Part shown: piece after piece, positions 26,753 through 33,902 of the stretch
Layout of the letters: each line of letters begins with the position of its first letter
How positions within the stretch are numbered: the stretch's first letter is position 1
Source: an uncultured Campylobacter sp.
GTDB taxonomy: Bacteria > Campylobacterota > Campylobacteria > Campylobacterales > Campylobacteraceae
NCBI RefSeq assembly: GCF_905373215.1
Contig: NZ_CAJPRT010000001.1
Location: 186,001 to 250,000, forward strand
Direction of reading: 5' to 3'
DNA: 64,000 nucleotides
Notes under the pieces: generated by a model
The model's input: the letters and a program-made list of their open reading frames with translations, nothing else
Database searches by the model: none
Told to the model about the DNA's origin: nothing
Made by a program: the position numbers and the translations under genes

Positions 26753-27376
26753 ATGTCTGAATCGCCTAAATATAAAAAATCCGAAATTCGCTGTAAGCTC
26801 ATTTTAGACGCGGCGCTGGAGCTGTTTTTAGCCAAAGGCTACGAAGCTACGAGCTTAAGCGATATCATCGAGCTTAGCGGCGGCTCGCTATCGTCGGTTT
26901 ATAAGTATTTTGATAACAAAGAAAGCCTATTTTTGCGCATCATCGAACTGCAAAGTAAAAAGCTCGACGAGCGAATGAACGAGCGCATGCGAATCAATAA
27001 AGACCTAAAATTGCGTGAGTATCTGCGAGAGTTTGCAGGGATTTATCTGGAGTTTCTTTTCGCTCCGGAAGCGATAAAATTCTACCGACTGATACTTTTC
27101 AGCGGCTTTAACGGTGCGCTTAGCGAGAGCCCAAAAATCTTTTTAAAAAGCGGCGTGCTAGGTTCGCCGAATGCGCTGGATGAGTATTTGGCGGCGCATG
27201 CGGACGAGTTTGCGCCCGGGCGCACGGCAAAAAGCCTAGCGCTATATTTTTGCTTTTTGCTTAGAGAGCCGCATTTTAGCAGGCTGCTATTTTTCGACGA
27301 AAAGCTAAATTTCAAAGCGAGCGAGCTAATCAAAGACCGCATCGATATATTTTTGCTCGGCGTAAAAAAGCGCTAA
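26753..27376 (+). CDS. TetR-family transcriptional regulator
   Basis: A 207-residue repressor-type regulator. The N-terminal HTH (about 14-60) has the full TetR signature: ILDAALELFLAKGYEATSLSDIIELSGGSLSSVYKYFDNKESLF. The C-terminal domain (about 70-205) is helical and would bind a hydrophobic ligand. AAAGGAGGC just before the ATG is a near-perfect ribosome site. It is not next to an efflux pump, unlike CmeR; its nearest neighbours are the HTH gene running away and the RclA-like flavoprotein 335 bases downstream, which might be its target. The ligand is unknown. Confidence 0.88.
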   Translation: MSESPKYKKSEIRCKLILDAALELFLAKGYEATSLSDIIELSGGSLSSVYKYFDNKESLFLRIIELQSKKLDERMNERMRINKDLKLREYLREFAGIYLEFLFAPEAIKFYRLILFSGFNGALSESPKIFLKSGVLGSPNALDEYLAAHADEFAPGRTAKSLALYFCFLLREPHFSRLLFFDEKLNFKASELIKDRIDIFLLGVKKR

Positions 27377-27378
27377 TG

Positions 27379-27404
27379 GCGGAATTTTACGGCGTAAATT
27401 CCGC
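27379..27404 (+). terminator. Stem-loop after the TetR gene
   Basis: GCGGAATTTTAC and GTAAATTCCGC pair with one bulged T immediately after the stop codon. There is no T tract, so termination is only probable. Confidence 0.4.
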
Positions 27405-27674
27405 ACGCTTCGCGCCTTTAAATTTTATGAGCGGTTTGGGGCTTAGAATTTTGTAGCTTGGATTCTATCTGCTACCAAGCGCTATAAAATGCCACGTATC
27501 CCGCACTTAAAATTTTAATTCTATCGGCGCAGAATTTTTAAAACAATTAGAGCCAAAATTTTATTTTCCGCATTAAATTCCGTGCTGCAGTTAAAATTTC
27601 ATCGTTAAATTTCGCGCCTCTTGCCTGCGCCTTTAAATTTGCGCCACTCAGATTTTAAATTTAATAAAACCTCT

Positions 27675-27680
27675 TATAAT
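27675..27680 (+). promoter_or_regulatory. Probable -10 element of the RclA-like gene
   Basis: TATAAT lies 31 bases before the ATG at 27712 and follows AATAAAACCTCT. Confidence 0.6.
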
Positions 27681-27711
27681 CCCGCGAAATTTCAGATCAA
27701 AAGGATAAAAA

Positions 27712-29052
27712 ATGGATTATGATATCATCGTAATAGGCTTTGGCAAAGCAGGCAAAACCCTTGCCGCAAAATCCGCTGCGCTAGGCAAAAAAGTCGCTCT
27801 CATCGAGCGCTCGCCGCAAATGTACGGCGGCACCTGCATCAACGTAGGCTGCATCCCGACCAAGCGGCTAGTTACCGCGAGCAAGGAAGCAGGCTTCGTA
27901 AATTTCAGCGTGCTCGGAGAGTATTTCGTGCTGAGCATGCAGAAAAAGGACGAGCTCGTAGAGGCGCTGAGGGCGAAAAATTTAGCTATGCTAAAGGGAA
28001 GCCCAAATATCGATGTAATCGACGGCGAAGGCTCATTTATGAGCGCGAATTCCGTGCGCGTGCTAAGTCCTGACGGACAGACGCGTGAAATTTCAGCAGA
28101 AACGATCGTCGTAAATACGGGCTCGAGGGAGGTCGAGCCTAGCTTTGAGGTAAGCTCAGGGGTCGCTTATAGCAGCGAAGAAATTTTAAATTTAAAGATC
28201 CTGCCGAAGCATCTAGTAATCATCGGCGGCGGATTTATCGGGCTTGAGTTTGCCTCGATGTTTGCGGGGTTTGGCTCTAAAGTCAGCGTGCTGATGCGAT
28301 CGAAATTTATGAAAAACGAGGATGAGGACGTGGCTGCCAGCGTCAAATCCGCTCTGCAGGCCCAAGGCGTGGAGATTATCGAGGGCTGCGAGTTTTTGAG
28401 CTTAAAGGGCGGGGAGCTGAAATTTAACCTCGCGGGCGAGAGCGGGGTGGTCACAGCGGATGCGTTTTTATACGCCCTCGGTCGTCGCGCAAATACGAGC
28501 GAGCTAAATTTAGCCGCTGCGGGGGTGCAGACGGACGTGTACGGCAATATCATCACGAACGAGCATCTGCAAAGCTCGGCTGCGAGCATCTACGCGGCAG
28601 GCGACGTGCGCGGCGGCGAGATGTTTACCTACACGAGCTTAGACGATTTTAGGATCATTTTTAGCGCGCTTTTCGGAGACGGCGCGCGCACTACGAAAAA
28701 CCGCGCACCGCATGCAAGCGTGCTGTTTACCCGCACGCCGCTAGCTCGCATCGGCCTTAGCGAGCGCAAAGCAAGAGCGAGCGGACGCGAGATCAAGGTG
28801 CTAAAGCTTGCGATGGCGGCAGTGCCGGGCGCCAAGGTCGTAGCACACGACGAGGGAATGATGAAAGCGGTCGTGGACGCGGCTAGCGGCGAAATTTTAG
28901 GCGCGGCGCTTCACTGCGTAAACGCGCACGAGATCGTTAATGAGCTGGCGATCGCCATGGCGCTGGGCGCGAAGGCGGACTTTTTCAAAAACCAAATTTT
29001 TACGCACCCGAGCATCAGCGAGGCACTGAACGATCTTTTCGGGCAGTTTTGA
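27712..29052 (+). CDS. FAD-dependent pyridine nucleotide-disulphide oxidoreductase, RclA/MerA-like
   Basis: A 446-residue flavoprotein of the glutathione reductase superfamily. An N-terminal FAD motif (VIGFGKAGKTLA, with the usual GxGxxG varied to GFGKAG) is followed by the redox disulphide C42-x4-C47 in GGTCINVGCIPTK. The NAD-binding IIGGGFIGLEFA is near 170, a second FAD motif YAAGDVRG near 292, and the dimer-interface HPSISEAL near the C-terminus, where His and Glu match the family's base pair. Length and wording resemble RclA (YkgC), a copper-dependent enzyme that protects against hypochlorous acid and oxygen stress, more than lipoamide dehydrogenase, and no mer or 2-oxoacid dehydrogenase genes are nearby. 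AAAAGGATAAAAA precedes the ATG. Confidence 0.85.
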   Translation: MDYDIIVIGFGKAGKTLAAKSAALGKKVALIERSPQMYGGTCINVGCIPTKRLVTASKEAGFVNFSVLGEYFVLSMQKKDELVEALRAKNLAMLKGSPNIDVIDGEGSFMSANSVRVLSPDGQTREISAETIVVNTGSREVEPSFEVSSGVAYSSEEILNLKILPKHLVIIGGGFIGLEFASMFAGFGSKVSVLMRSKFMKNEDEDVAASVKSALQAQGVEIIEGCEFLSLKGGELKFNLAGESGVVTADAFLYALGRRANTSELNLAAAGVQTDVYGNIITNEHLQSSAASIYAAGDVRGGEMFTYTSLDDFRIIFSALFGDGARTTKNRAPHASVLFTRTPLARIGLSERKARASGREIKVLKLAMAAVPGAKVVAHDEGMMKAVVDAASGEILGAALHCVNAHEIVNELAIAMALGAKADFFKNQIFTHPSISEALNDLFGQF

Positions 29053-29122
29053 GCTTTTAAACCTTTTTGCGTTTAAAGCTTTGATAGCAAGCGGCGCTCG
29101 GGCTTGGCGATGCCCGGGCGCC
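29052..29122 (+). terminator. Two stem-loops after the RclA-like gene
   Basis: AGCTTTTAAAC (29052-29062) pairs with GTTTAAAGCT (29071-29080) with one bulge and a T-rich loop. A second stem, GGCGCTCGGGC (29093-29103) with GCCCGGGCGCC (29112-29122), has 11 pairs including one G-T. Neither is followed by a long T tract. Confidence 0.45.
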
Positions 29123-29393
29123 CTAGCTAGGCAATGTCCTACTCCAAGCGCCCGGAACAAATTGATCGCGAAATTTAATGCGCCGGAGCGGGTTAAATTT
29201 AGACTGGGTTAAATAATTTGAGCCCTTGCCACCAGCGTCTTTCTTGGTCGCTATAACTTGGCACGCATCGCTTCATCCGCCGCTTGTAAAAAATAATTTC
29301 TAGGTTATCTTGGAATTGTTTTGAAAGAGCTGTGTGTAAAATTCTGTTAGCACCTGCCGCGTTTTATTGTTTAGAATTTCAAAAATTTATACT
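29053..29393. other. Intergenic boundary of the AT-rich island
   Basis: About 340 bases. Apart from the two stem-loops at the left, no feature was recognised. Base composition falls clearly towards AT on the right, where the small-gene island starts. Confidence 0.45.
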
Positions 29394-29783
29394 TTATGGA
29401 TAGATCTGAAATTTTATTAATCCCCAAAGATTAAATAGGTTAAATTTTTGCTCAAATTCCCATACGCAACCACCCAGTATTCTTTTATGATATTTTTGAG
29501 TTTGTAAGTTATCGTCCAGAAAGTCGGCAAATATTTTAATCCTATCTTTGTCTACTGTGCCTAGCCCTTCATCCTCTTTCTCAAACGAAGCGACAATTAA
29601 ATGCGACAGAGCAATCTTGTCGTAGAAATTTAATGTCTTGTCTTCTAGTAGATTTAGCATAGACGTAATTTTGCCGATGTCTGCTAATTCTGGCTCCCAA
29701 TCTTGCTCATCTCCCGTCGAATCTAACTCCAAAAGCTTATTTAATTTTATTGTGCTTTCTTTTCTTACGAAATAATCGGTCAT
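29394..29783 (-). CDS. Unrecognised small protein of the AT-rich island (129 aa)
   Basis: An acidic cytoplasmic-looking protein of 129 residues with no signal peptide or membrane helix. It has alternating helices with aromatic-rich ends (GGCVWEFEQKFNLFNLWGLIKF). AAAGGATAATAAA precedes the ATG. It is the last gene of a six-gene minus-strand run whose base composition is much more AT-rich than its surroundings. I do not recognise the family. The size, acidity and clustering resemble polymorphic-toxin immunity genes, but no motif proves this. Confidence 0.65.
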   Translation of the reverse strand: MTDYFVRKESTIKLNKLLELDSTGDEQDWEPELADIGKITSMLNLLEDKTLNFYDKIALSHLIVASFEKEDEGLGTVDKDRIKIFADFLDDNLQTQKYHKRILGGCVWEFEQKFNLFNLWGLIKFQIYP

Positions 29784-29818
29784 TTTATTATCCTTTATAA
29801 TGTTTTTAATTGTGATAC

Positions 29819-30301
29819 TTAGCCGTCCGCGCTATCTAGCAGCTTTTTGGAATTTTGCAAAGCCCATACGAAATTTTCGAGCTCTACGCAGTCTTTTAAT
29901 TCAAATCCAAAATTTAACAAACCTACCGATAGGGCGTCGCCATCTTTTATGACATGCGCTATTAGATTGCCTTTATGTTCTATACTCACTTTATTTTCAT
30001 ATCTTGTAAATTTAAAGATATTTTTCGAACATCTTCCGTTTCTTTTTGAAAATTTCTCAAATTGCTCCGTAAAATTCGGTGTTTGATTTCCATCTTTTAG
30101 CCATAATCCCCCAGCATATAGCGCCCATATAAGCTCGTAAAAATTGATATTATGCCGAGTCTCGGTAGCAGCGACCAAAAGCTTATTCGTTTCATGGTTG
30201 ATCTCTATTAAAGCCTCTCTGTCCATATGCCAAATCTCGGCTACTACTTTTTCTCTATCCGGCACGGAGGCAATTAAAAATTCAAATTCATTTTTTATCA
30301 T
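29819..30301 (-). CDS. Unrecognised small protein of the AT-rich island (160 aa)
   Basis: A 160-residue soluble protein with an N-terminal strand-rich part (VAEIWHMDREALIEINHETNKLLVA, about 20-45) and a helical C-terminal part. The N-terminal wording, a Glu-Ile strand repeated around a turn, is reminiscent of Imm-type immunity proteins in general style but I cannot name a family. Ribosome site weak (GGATTTTAAT before the ATG). It lies 35 bases from the next gene in transcription order and belongs to the same AT-rich run. No toxin gene was seen in the window. Confidence 0.6.
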   Translation of the reverse strand: MIKNEFEFLIASVPDREKVVAEIWHMDREALIEINHETNKLLVAATETRHNINFYELIWALYAGGLWLKDGNQTPNFTEQFEKFSKRNGRCSKNIFKFTRYENKVSIEHKGNLIAHVIKDGDALSVGLLNFGFELKDCVELENFVWALQNSKKLLDSADG

Positions 30302-30331
30302 ATTAAAATCCTATTTTTTGTTTTTTACTAC

Positions 30332-30736
30332 CTAATTTAATTTGAATGCTCCATCGTTCGAGCCTAAATTATATTTATCCCATTCTTTTATGACGTCTCG
30401 CGCCTTTTCTACTACGATATGCCAATTTGGATCCTCTATAATGGCGCGATCATCGGTTTCGTCTTTTGCTTGATAATTTTTTATAGCATCTCTAAATTCT
30501 TGCAATAATTCTATAAGTTTTGGCGGGAATTCTAAATGATAAGCCGTATTTTTTACAAAATCGTCGAAATCAAAATCATCAAAAAGTGTGCACATTAGCT
30601 CTATATACGATGAAATATAGCCCTCTACGTTGTTCTCATTCAACCAATACATTTTTTGCTGCTTTATGCTGGAAGCCTCTTCTATATTATCATAAATGCC
30701 CTTTATGCGGAATTCTTGCCCTTTTAAATTAAGCAT
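30332..30736 (-). CDS. Unrecognised small acidic protein of the AT-rich island (134 aa)
   Basis: A strongly acidic, helical 134-residue protein; FDDFDFDDFVKNTAYH (about 52-67) is an especially acidic and aromatic segment, and the C-terminal half ends in EDPNWHIVVEKARDVIKEWDKYN. Acidic small proteins of this kind are common among antidotes of nucleases, but the family is not recognised. GGAGAAAAATAG precedes the ATG. It is separated by about 50 bases from the upstream zinc-ribbon gene and 30 from the downstream one. Confidence 0.6.
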   Translation of the reverse strand: MLNLKGQEFRIKGIYDNIEEASSIKQQKMYWLNENNVEGYISSYIELMCTLFDDFDFDDFVKNTAYHLEFPPKLIELLQEFRDAIKNYQAKDETDDRAIIEDPNWHIVVEKARDVIKEWDKYNLGSNDGAFKLN

Positions 30737-30786
30737 CTATTTTTCTCCGTAAATTTTGTATTAAATTATTTTGTCTAAATCAAATT

Positions 30787-31296
30787 TTATTCATTTCCAC
30801 TCTTAATCTCCGCAAGCGTTAATTTTGCCAAAGGATTGATAAGCTTAGCGATACAATATTTATTATCGCATGTAATCACGCTTTGGCGCTTATCTACTTC
30901 CATTGCATTAGAGCAATTCGGGCACATTACATAGCCTTCGCCCAAATCAACGCCAATCGAAAAATTTAACCCTCTCTGCTCTTTCAAAAATCTAAAAAAT
31001 TCCTCTTTTGAAATTTTGATATTAGAAAATAATCGAAAAATTTCTTCTGCCTTTTGCCTTATCTCGCCTTCTTTAAAAAATACGTTAGGAGCCTTTTTAA
31101 AATCTTCATCAAACTCAGAAAATCTACCCACCATCATATCCAATTCTTTTAATGCCTGCTCTTCTGCTTTATTGGTTGCGCAATATTGCGATTCCAAATC
31201 ATACATCTTATAAAATTCATCGCAAAACAGCTCTATATCGCACCAATCTGATAGAAATCCAGCTATTAAATAATACAACCCTTCATTTTGCTGCAT
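30787..31296 (-). CDS. Small protein with C-terminal zinc-ribbon-like motif (169 aa)
   Basis: A 169-residue protein whose first 110 residues are helical and acidic, followed by a zinc-ribbon-like segment with C125-x2-C128 (CPNC) and C143-x4-C148 (CDNKYC). The second pair has four rather than two intervening residues, so the metal site is slightly irregular. AGGTGAAAT precedes the ATG. It overlaps nothing but is spaced only eight bases from the upstream gene, so the two are surely co-transcribed. Function unknown; the ribbon could bind nucleic acid or simply stabilise the fold. Confidence 0.65.
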   Translation of the reverse strand: MQQNEGLYYLIAGFLSDWCDIELFCDEFYKMYDLESQYCATNKAEEQALKELDMMVGRFSEFDEDFKKAPNVFFKEGEIRQKAEEIFRLFSNIKISKEEFFRFLKEQRGLNFSIGVDLGEGYVMCPNCSNAMEVDKRQSVITCDNKYCIAKLINPLAKLTLAEIKSGNE

Positions 31297-31304
31297 ATTT
31301 CACC

Positions 31305-31706
31305 TCATTTTAAATTTTTATTATTTACGCCTTTTAGAATTTCATGCAATAGCTCGTTTTCGGTTGCATTTTTCTCATCTAATATTGATACGCCTATAGT
31401 TGTTGGAGTAATCTTAGATAAAAACAGATTTACAAGCTCTGTTTTTTCATCGATTCCGTATGATGATGTAACGATATCCAATAAATCGTGCCGCTCTATA
31501 AAACTATCAAAGATATCTTCTAATTGCGACGCTTTCTCTGCGTAGAAGAATATCCACTTGACGCCTATAAGAAAATCCGTTGTGATATTGCTAAAGATAT
31601 CTATCTTATCCATAAAGTGCGATCCGATAAGCAAATATATGTCCGAGCTGCTTTTAGACAAAGAGTCAAGCTCACAAATAGAGCCGATATTTTTATAATT
31701 TAGCAT
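31305..31706 (-). CDS. Unrecognised small protein of the AT-rich island (133 aa)
   Basis: A 133-residue protein. The ATG at 31706 lies one base after the stop codon of the upstream short gene, which suggests reinitiation; a GTG four codons further up (31718) is the alternative but sits too close to its AGGA. The centre has a hydrophobic strand-helix stretch (LIGVKWIFFYAEKASQLEDIF) and the end is LLHEILKGVNNKN. No domain recognised. It belongs to the AT-rich six-gene run and is followed eight bases later by the zinc-ribbon gene. Confidence 0.55.
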   Translation of the reverse strand: MLNYKNIGSICELDSLSKSSSDIYLLIGSHFMDKIDIFSNITTDFLIGVKWIFFYAEKASQLEDIFDSFIERHDLLDIVTSSYGIDEKTELVNLFLSKITPTTIGVSILDEKNATENELLHEILKGVNNKNLK

Positions 31707-31707
31707 T

Positions 31708-31899
31708 TTATTTCTCACTTCCTCGCTTTTTTATCGTCTTTAGCCACTCTTTTTCAAATTTATAATATCTTTCAAGCTTTTTATTCTTTTCCGCTTGATT
31801 CCACTTTTCTATCTCGGCATAATCTTGCAGTTCGCCTCTGCACTTAGGGCAAACACTCCTATCTTTAACGTCCGAAAAATTATAAAATTTACTTCTCAT
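31708..31899 (-). CDS. Short protein with N-terminal CxxC (63 aa)
   Basis: A 63-residue basic protein with one zinc-type pair, C17-x2-C20 (CPKCRGEL), followed by a charged helix rich in Lys, Glu, Tyr and Trp. A second metal-binding pair is missing, so it may be a remnant of a larger protein or a half-ribbon that dimerises. No clear ribosome site precedes the ATG. It is the first gene of the AT-rich run, and its stop is coupled to the next start. It may be a fragment left by recombination at the island's edge. Confidence 0.45.
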   Translation of the reverse strand: MRSKFYNFSDVKDRSVCPKCRGELQDYAEIEKWNQAEKNKKLERYYKFEKEWLKTIKKRGSEK

Positions 31900-32211
31900 A
31901 TTTTTAAAATTTTACCGTAATTTTCCTACAAAATTTTACTTAAATTTGGCTTCAGTCGTTTAAAATTTTATCTCTTTGAAATTTAAATTTCAACCATTGT
32001 CCGGCGTTTTAAATTTCTATGTTTTTTTAAAATGCGCGCTTCAAACGCCGCTTTAAAATTTACGCAGACGCGAGCAGGGGGGGTCGCTGCGATAAATTTA
32101 AAGTCAAATTTTATTTCTAGCCATCTTTTAATTTGTTTCTTATCTTTGGTGTATTAAATCCCGCTTCGTTTCATTCGTAAATTTGAAACGTATTTCTAAA
32201 AAGGAAAAACA
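31900..32211. other. Intergenic region with a G7 tract
   Basis: About 310 bases with promoter-like AT-rich runs on both sides. A run of seven G at 32077-32083 is the only long G tract noticed in the window; it is outside any gene. No RNA gene seen. Confidence 0.5.
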
Positions 32212-32469
32212 ATGAGCGAAAGAAATTTACAAATTTTAGGTTGGGCGGGCACATGCCTGTCGGTCATCATGTACGTATCCTACGTGCCGAACATAATGGC
32301 AAATTTAAGCGGCAACAAAGTCCCGTTTCTCCAGCCGCTCGCAGCCGCGATAAACTGCACGATATAGCTTAGCTACGGCCTGCTAAAGCCCAAAAAGGAC
32401 TATCCGCTCGCCGCGGCGAATTTCCCGGGGATCATCTTTGGGCTACTAATCGCAATAACGGCGCTTTGA
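32212..32469 (+). pseudogene. SemiSWEET sugar transporter interrupted by an amber codon
   Basis: From the ATG at 32212 (AAAAAGGAAAAAC before it) the frame encodes an 85-codon protein of the SemiSWEET/PQ-loop family, three-helix proteins that dimerise to carry sugars. The first helix holds LGWAGTCLSVIMYVSYVPNI, the second PFLQPLAAAINCTI, then a TAG at 32365-32367, codon 52, then LSYGLLKPKKDYPLAAANFPGIIFGLLIAITAL. The family normally has Trp at this point (W-x-x-YG), so TGG has mutated to TAG by one base. All else is intact, so the loss is recent, or the amber is read through or is a sequencing error. Gene stands alone between the AT-rich island and the stress protein. Confidence 0.85.
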
Positions 32470-32758
32470 ACCGCGCTTTTAGCGGCTTGATAAATTTTAA
32501 AACCGCCCGCGCCGCACCTTGCCTACTGCATCCGCAACGCTTTTTAGTCGCCTACTACGCTGCAACTACTCGATCGCTGTCAGCTGAGCCTGAGCTAGCT
32601 TACCACAAGCGCACCCGCCTCATAAATCCATTACGACGCGGCTTTGAAATTTCACAAAATCGCCCGCGCTGTATTCAAATCTACGGAATTTAAATAACTT
32701 TTATACAAAATTTGATAAGCTTATTTTGATTAAAATTTTATCTTTAAAAGGACGAAAA

Positions 32759-33604
32759 ATGAAAAAGGTCATCACTTGCGTCGATCAAAATGCGCTTGCC
32801 CCGGCGGTTAGAGATTACGGAATTTACGTCGCTAAAACCTTGGGTGCCGAGCTCATGTTTATTCACGTGGTTGAAATCCCAGAGCTTGGCGAGAATTTTT
32901 ATGGGCTAGCCGCAGGCGGAATCGTCCTGGGAGAGAATGATATCCTTGCAAATAGCTATGGAAGTCCCACACTAGGCGGCGTGGATGCGGAGAAAGACCA
33001 CGAAGAAGCCGAAGCGATGCTGGATGAATATATCTGCGCCGCGACTACTGCGGGCGTAAAGGCGAGTAAGATCATTAAAGATGGCGATTTCATCGACGTT
33101 ATCGCCGAGTACAAGGACGAAGCTGAAATTTTTGTACTCGGTATCAAGGGCTCAAATAACGAGGACGTGGGCTTTAATGCAAGCGTGCTGATAAAGGAGC
33201 TTCACGTGCCGTCGCTGCTCGTAAATAAGGAATTTTCACCGATTAACTCCGTGCTCATCGCATTTGACGGCACTGACGCGGCGAAACGCACGCTTGAGTT
33301 TATAAAGAGCTCAAAGCTTCTTGCGAGCGCGCATAAGCATGTCTTGCACATCAATGCGGGTGCCGCAGAGGGCGAGCGGATGCTAGATCTAGCGCGCGAA
33401 ATTTTAGGCACTCAAAACGCCACTTTCAAATACATCCAAGCCGAAGTTCCCGCCGATGAGATCATCAAATATCGCCGCGCCAATAACCTCGATCTGATCG
33501 CTACCGGTGCCTTTACGAAGGGGTTTTTCAAAAAGCTCTTTTTAGGCAGCGTCTCCGAGGACATCTTGCACAATGCGCTTGTACCGGTGCTAGTGCTATC
33601 GTAA
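32759..33604 (+). CDS. Universal stress protein, tandem domains
   Basis: A 281-residue cytoplasmic protein made of two UspA-type domains (about 1-145 and 146-281). The second ends with the ATP-binding wording typical of this family, LIATGAFTKGFFKKLFLGSVSEDILHNALVPVLVL, in which G-x-x-x-x-G and GS are the loop residues. The first domain keeps ILGIKG but a weaker loop. AAAAGGACG precedes the ATG at 32759; an in-frame start 11 codons upstream has no support. Tandem Usp proteins bind ATP or AMP and are made under stress; the direct role is unknown. The gene is monocistronic, followed by a terminator-like hairpin. Confidence 0.88.
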   Translation: MKKVITCVDQNALAPAVRDYGIYVAKTLGAELMFIHVVEIPELGENFYGLAAGGIVLGENDILANSYGSPTLGGVDAEKDHEEAEAMLDEYICAATTAGVKASKIIKDGDFIDVIAEYKDEAEIFVLGIKGSNNEDVGFNASVLIKELHVPSLLVNKEFSPINSVLIAFDGTDAAKRTLEFIKSSKLLASAHKHVLHINAGAAEGERMLDLAREILGTQNATFKYIQAEVPADEIIKYRRANNLDLIATGAFTKGFFKKLFLGSVSEDILHNALVPVLVLS

Positions 33605-33902
33605 TCGCAAGACCAAACGCCGATAAACGCTAAATTCCGTCGCTTACGTTATTTTAAAGCGGCGGAATTTTAGAATTTTAAATTTTTCAATCCTTCGTTT
33701 TTCAAATTCATATACTTTTTAAAATTCATAGAAATTTTGCTTAAAAATTCGTCAATAGATCTTATTAAATTCCGTTAAATTAGTAATTGCATATAAAATT
33801 TTATGATTTAGTTTATTAAAAATTTTATTATTATTTAAGAGGGATTGTAAGATAATCCCGCCAGTAAATTGATATGGATTATAAAATCTAAAAAGGATTT
33901 TT
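33605..33902. other. Intergenic region with terminator and promoter elements
   Basis: About 300 bases: the hairpin above, then an AT-rich region (33700-33840) and a perfect 6-bp inverted repeat GGGATT/AATCCC (33841-33859). The AT-rich TATTAAAAATTTTATTATTATTT stretch could hold a Fur site, but no clear match to the consensus is claimed. Confidence 0.45.
33632..33670 (+). terminator. Hairpin after the universal stress protein gene
   Basis: AAATTCCGTCGCTT (33632-33645) pairs with AAGCGGCGGAATTT (33657-33670) over 14 positions with one G-T pair, 28 bases after the stop codon. A short T-rich stretch follows. Confidence 0.6.

Larger units (their letters stand above)
27377..27711. other. Intergenic region with promoter of the flavoprotein
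   Basis: About 335 AT-rich bases holding the stem-loop at its start and a TATAAT element at 27675-27680 near its end. No gene seen. Confidence 0.5.

Noticed and set aside
32466..32693. 75-codon plus-strand frame after the SemiSWEET gene
   Set aside because: Overlaps the end of the SemiSWEET frame in another phase; no ribosome site or recognisable features.
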